Part shown: positions 62,422 through 64,000 of the stretch, piece by piece
Layout of the letters: each line of letters begins with the position of its first letter
Numbering within the stretch: position 1 is the first letter of the stretch
Assembly (NCBI RefSeq): GCF_947501415.1
Contig: NZ_CANMVL010000002.1
Coordinates: 124,001-188,000 of the forward strand
Source of the DNA: an uncultured Halomonas sp.
GTDB taxonomy: Bacteria; Pseudomonadota; Gammaproteobacteria; Pseudomonadales; Halomonadaceae
Direction of reading: 5' to 3'
Length of the DNA stretch: 64,000 nt
The notes under the pieces: model-generated
Databases searched by the model: none
The model's input: only the letters and a program-made list of their open reading frames with translations
What the model was told of the DNA's origin: nothing
Translations under genes and position numbers: made by a program

Positions 62422-63457
62422 GTCCCACCCGCTGGGTGCCTACCCTGAGGACCAGCTCTGCGGTGCGGTTGGCGTAGCCCCACTCGTTGTCGTACCAGGC
62501 GTAGAGCTTGAGCTGGGTGCCGTTGATGACCATGGTCGAGAGCGCATCGATGATCGAGCTGCGGGGGTCGGTGCGGTAGTCGATGGAGACCAGCGGGCGC
62601 CTTTCAAAGCCCAGAATGCCGGCGAGCTCGCCCTCGGCGGCGGCCTCCAGCGCCGCATTGACCTCCTCCACCGTCACCTCACGAGCGAGCTCAAACACCA
62701 TGTCGGTGAGCGAGGCATTGGCCAGCGGCACACGCACCGCATGGCCGTTCAGCTTGCCCTCGAGTTCGGGGAAGATGGCGGTGATCGCCTTGGCCGAACC
62801 GGTGGTGGTGGGAATCAGGCTCATGCCGCAGGCTCGCGAGCGGCGCAGGTCCGGGCTGCTCGGCGAGCTAGGGGTATCGAGGATGACCTGGGTATTAGTG
62901 ATATCGTGCACCGTGGTCATCGAGCCGTGACGAATACCGAAGGTCTCGTGGACCACCTTGATCACCGGTGCCAGACAGTTGGTGGTGCAGCTCGCCGCGG
63001 TAACGATGCGATGCACACCGGGGTCGTACTGATGATCATTGACGCCCACCACCACATTGAGCACACCCTCCGCCTTGACCGGTGCGCTGACCACCACCCG
63101 CTCGACGCCCTGGTCGAGATAGGCCTGCAGGGCCTCCTTCGTCCTGAGCTTGCCGGAGCACTCGATGACCACCCGACAGCTCGACCAGTCGCTCTCTTCA
63201 GGCGCCTTGCTGGCACCGAAGGTAATCCGTCGGCCGTCGATCACCAGCGCCTCGGATTCCGCCTGAATCCCCTGCCCCGGCGACCACTGACCATGGACCG
63301 AGTCGAACTCCAGCAGATGAGCGAAGGTCGCGGCGTCACCGCCCGGGTCGTTGAGGTGGACAAGCTCCACCTCACCGGCCTCCACACGGGGCCAGAGACT
63401 GCGCAGCACCAGGCGACCGATGCGCCCGAAGCCGTTGATGCCGATTCGTAGGGTCAT
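62414..63457 (-). CDS. gapdh: Glyceraldehyde-3-phosphate dehydrogenase of the ArsJ system
   Basis: A 347-residue [21 protein letters not shown] at 4-19 binds NAD; the catalytic Cys is in [12 protein letters not shown] near 163; [10 protein letters not shown] near 325 is conserved. The ATG at 63457 fits the family N-terminus. The frame is open further, to 63556, across the operator. Being coupled to arsJ, it most likely makes 1-arseno-3-phosphoglycerate from arsenate rather than serving central glycolysis. Confidence 0.93.
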   Translation of the reverse strand: MTLRIGINGFGRIGRLVLRSLWPRVEAGEVELVHLNDPGGDAATFAHLLEFDSVHGQWSPGQGIQAESEALVIDGRRITFGASKAPEESDWSSCRVVIECSGKLRTKEALQAYLDQGVERVVVSAPVKAEGVLNVVVGVNDHQYDPGVHRIVTAASCTTNCLAPVIKVVHETFGIRHGSMTTVHDITNTQVILDTPSSPSSPDLRRSRACGMSLIPTTTGSAKAITAIFPELEGKLNGHAVRVPLANASLTDMVFELAREVTVEEVNAALEAAAEGELAGILGFERRPLVSIDYRTDPRSSIIDALSTMVINGTQLKLYAWYDNEWGYANRTAELVLRVGTQRVGRG

Positions 63458-63482
63458 GATGCTCTCTCGCCGGAGGAAACTG

Positions 63483-63502
63483 ATATCTGAAATTCCATAT
63501 AT
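63483..63502. promoter_or_regulatory. ArsR-type operator before gapdh-arsJ-arsR
   Basis: ATATCTG-AAATTC-CATATAT, one mismatch from the operator at 59546-59567. It lies 26 bases upstream of the gapdh start, a position suited to repression. Confidence 0.7.
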
Positions 63503-63607
63503 AAACCGCCGCGATGTCAATCGCATGACACGCACTGACGACGACGGGAAGGCCAAAGCCTCCCCGTGATGCTGCTCAATCTCCGATATCCAGCCTCTGA
63601 CGTCCCC

Positions 63608-64000
63608 TCAGCCATAGCGGCCGGTGATGTAGTCCTCGGCCTTCTTGGTGGCAGGGTTGGCAAACATCGTCCTGGTATCGTTGTACTCGATGATCTCGCC
63701 GAGGTGGAAGAAGGCCGTGTAGTCCGCCACGCGTGCCGCCTGCTGCATGTTGTGGGTCACCGTGATGATGGTGAACTGCTCCTTGAGGCGGTCCATCAGG
63801 TCCTCGATGGTGGCGGTGGAGATCGGGTCAAGCGCCGAGGTGGGCTCATCCATCAGGATCACGTCGGGCTGCACGGCGATGGCTCGAGCGATGCACAAGC
63901 GCTGCTGCTGGCCGCCGGAGAGCGAGGTGCCGGGCTGATGCAACTTGTCCTTGACCTCCTCCCACAGGCCGGCATCGCGCAGTGCCTTCTCCACCAGTTC
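63608..64000 (-). CDS. pstB: Phosphate ABC transporter ATP-binding protein, C-terminal part
   Basis: The last 130 codons of an ABC ATPase that runs off the right edge. Signature [15 protein letters not shown], Walker [14 protein letters not shown] and the switch histidine in [22 protein letters not shown] are the PstB pattern, ending [10 protein letters not shown]. PstB powers phosphate import. Adjacent placement to an arsenate locus is common, since arsenate enters through phosphate transporters. Confidence 0.92.
   Translation of the reverse strand, partial: ELVEKALRDAGLWEEVKDKLHQPGTSLSGGQQQRLCIARAIAVQPDVILMDEPTSALDPISTATIEDLMDRLKEQFTIITVTHNMQQAARVADYTAFFHLGEIIEYNDTRTMFANPATKKAEDYITGRYG

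Overview
The window looks like a chromosomal stretch of a high-GC gammaproteobacterium. The gene families and the ABC-type vitamin B12 salvage cluster suggest a Halomonas-like (Halomonadaceae) organism; this is an inference from protein content, since no database search was possible. About two thirds of the window is ordinary, densely packed chromosome. The rest is a 21.8-kb genomic island.

Layout. 1-4.7 kb: the 5' part of gabD, folX and folE (pterin metabolism), a secreted protein of unknown function, the kinase srkA and comF. 4.7-9.3 kb: the biotin operon bioB-F-H-C-D, with two BirA-like inverted repeats in front of it. 9329-9413: tRNA-Leu(TAG). 9.4-31.2 kb: an integrative element inserted at the 3' end of that tRNA. 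It is bounded by a 26-bp direct repeat (attL 9388-9413, attR 31209-31234), carries its own tyrosine integrase, and separates bioA (31.4 kb) from the rest of the biotin genes. 33.7-45.0 kb: cobalamin uptake (btuB-F-C-D behind a cobalamin riboswitch) and nucleotide-loop assembly and salvage (cobT-cbiZ-cbiB-cobD-cobU-cobS-cobC plus a degenerate cobU paralogue). 45.3-48.2 kb: a polytopic membrane protein followed directly by an IS200/IS605-type TnpB element. 48.4-56.7 kb: a deaminase, an HTH-GST fusion and a fatty-acid or acyl-CoA catabolic cluster (acyl-CoA dehydrogenase, SDR, acyl-CoA ligase, TetR regulator, thiolase). 56.9-59.5 kb: an ion channel and the FetAB-type exporter. 59.5-63.5 kb: an arsenic resistance locus (acr3 facing arsR-arsJ-gapdh) with matching ArsR-type operators at both promoters. 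63.6 kb to the end: the 3' part of pstB.

The island holds a 54-residue orphan ORF, a NYN-domain nuclease facing an HTH regulator, a 2.3-kb gene-poor segment with strong hairpins and tandem repeats, a serine recombinase, and a HUH-type Rep-like endonuclease preceded by two copies of a GTAAC-NN-GTTAC palindrome. It also holds three tiny membrane proteins (two of them tandem paralogues), two unrecognised proteins, an RmuC homologue and an ArdC-like zincin. Its right end is a translationally coupled three-gene operon: MmeI-like DNA methyltransferase, DEAD/DEAH helicase, GIY-YIG nuclease. The last is the best candidate for a defence or restriction system. The methyltransferase gene is a compositional mosaic whose AT-rich centre coincides with its target-recognition region.
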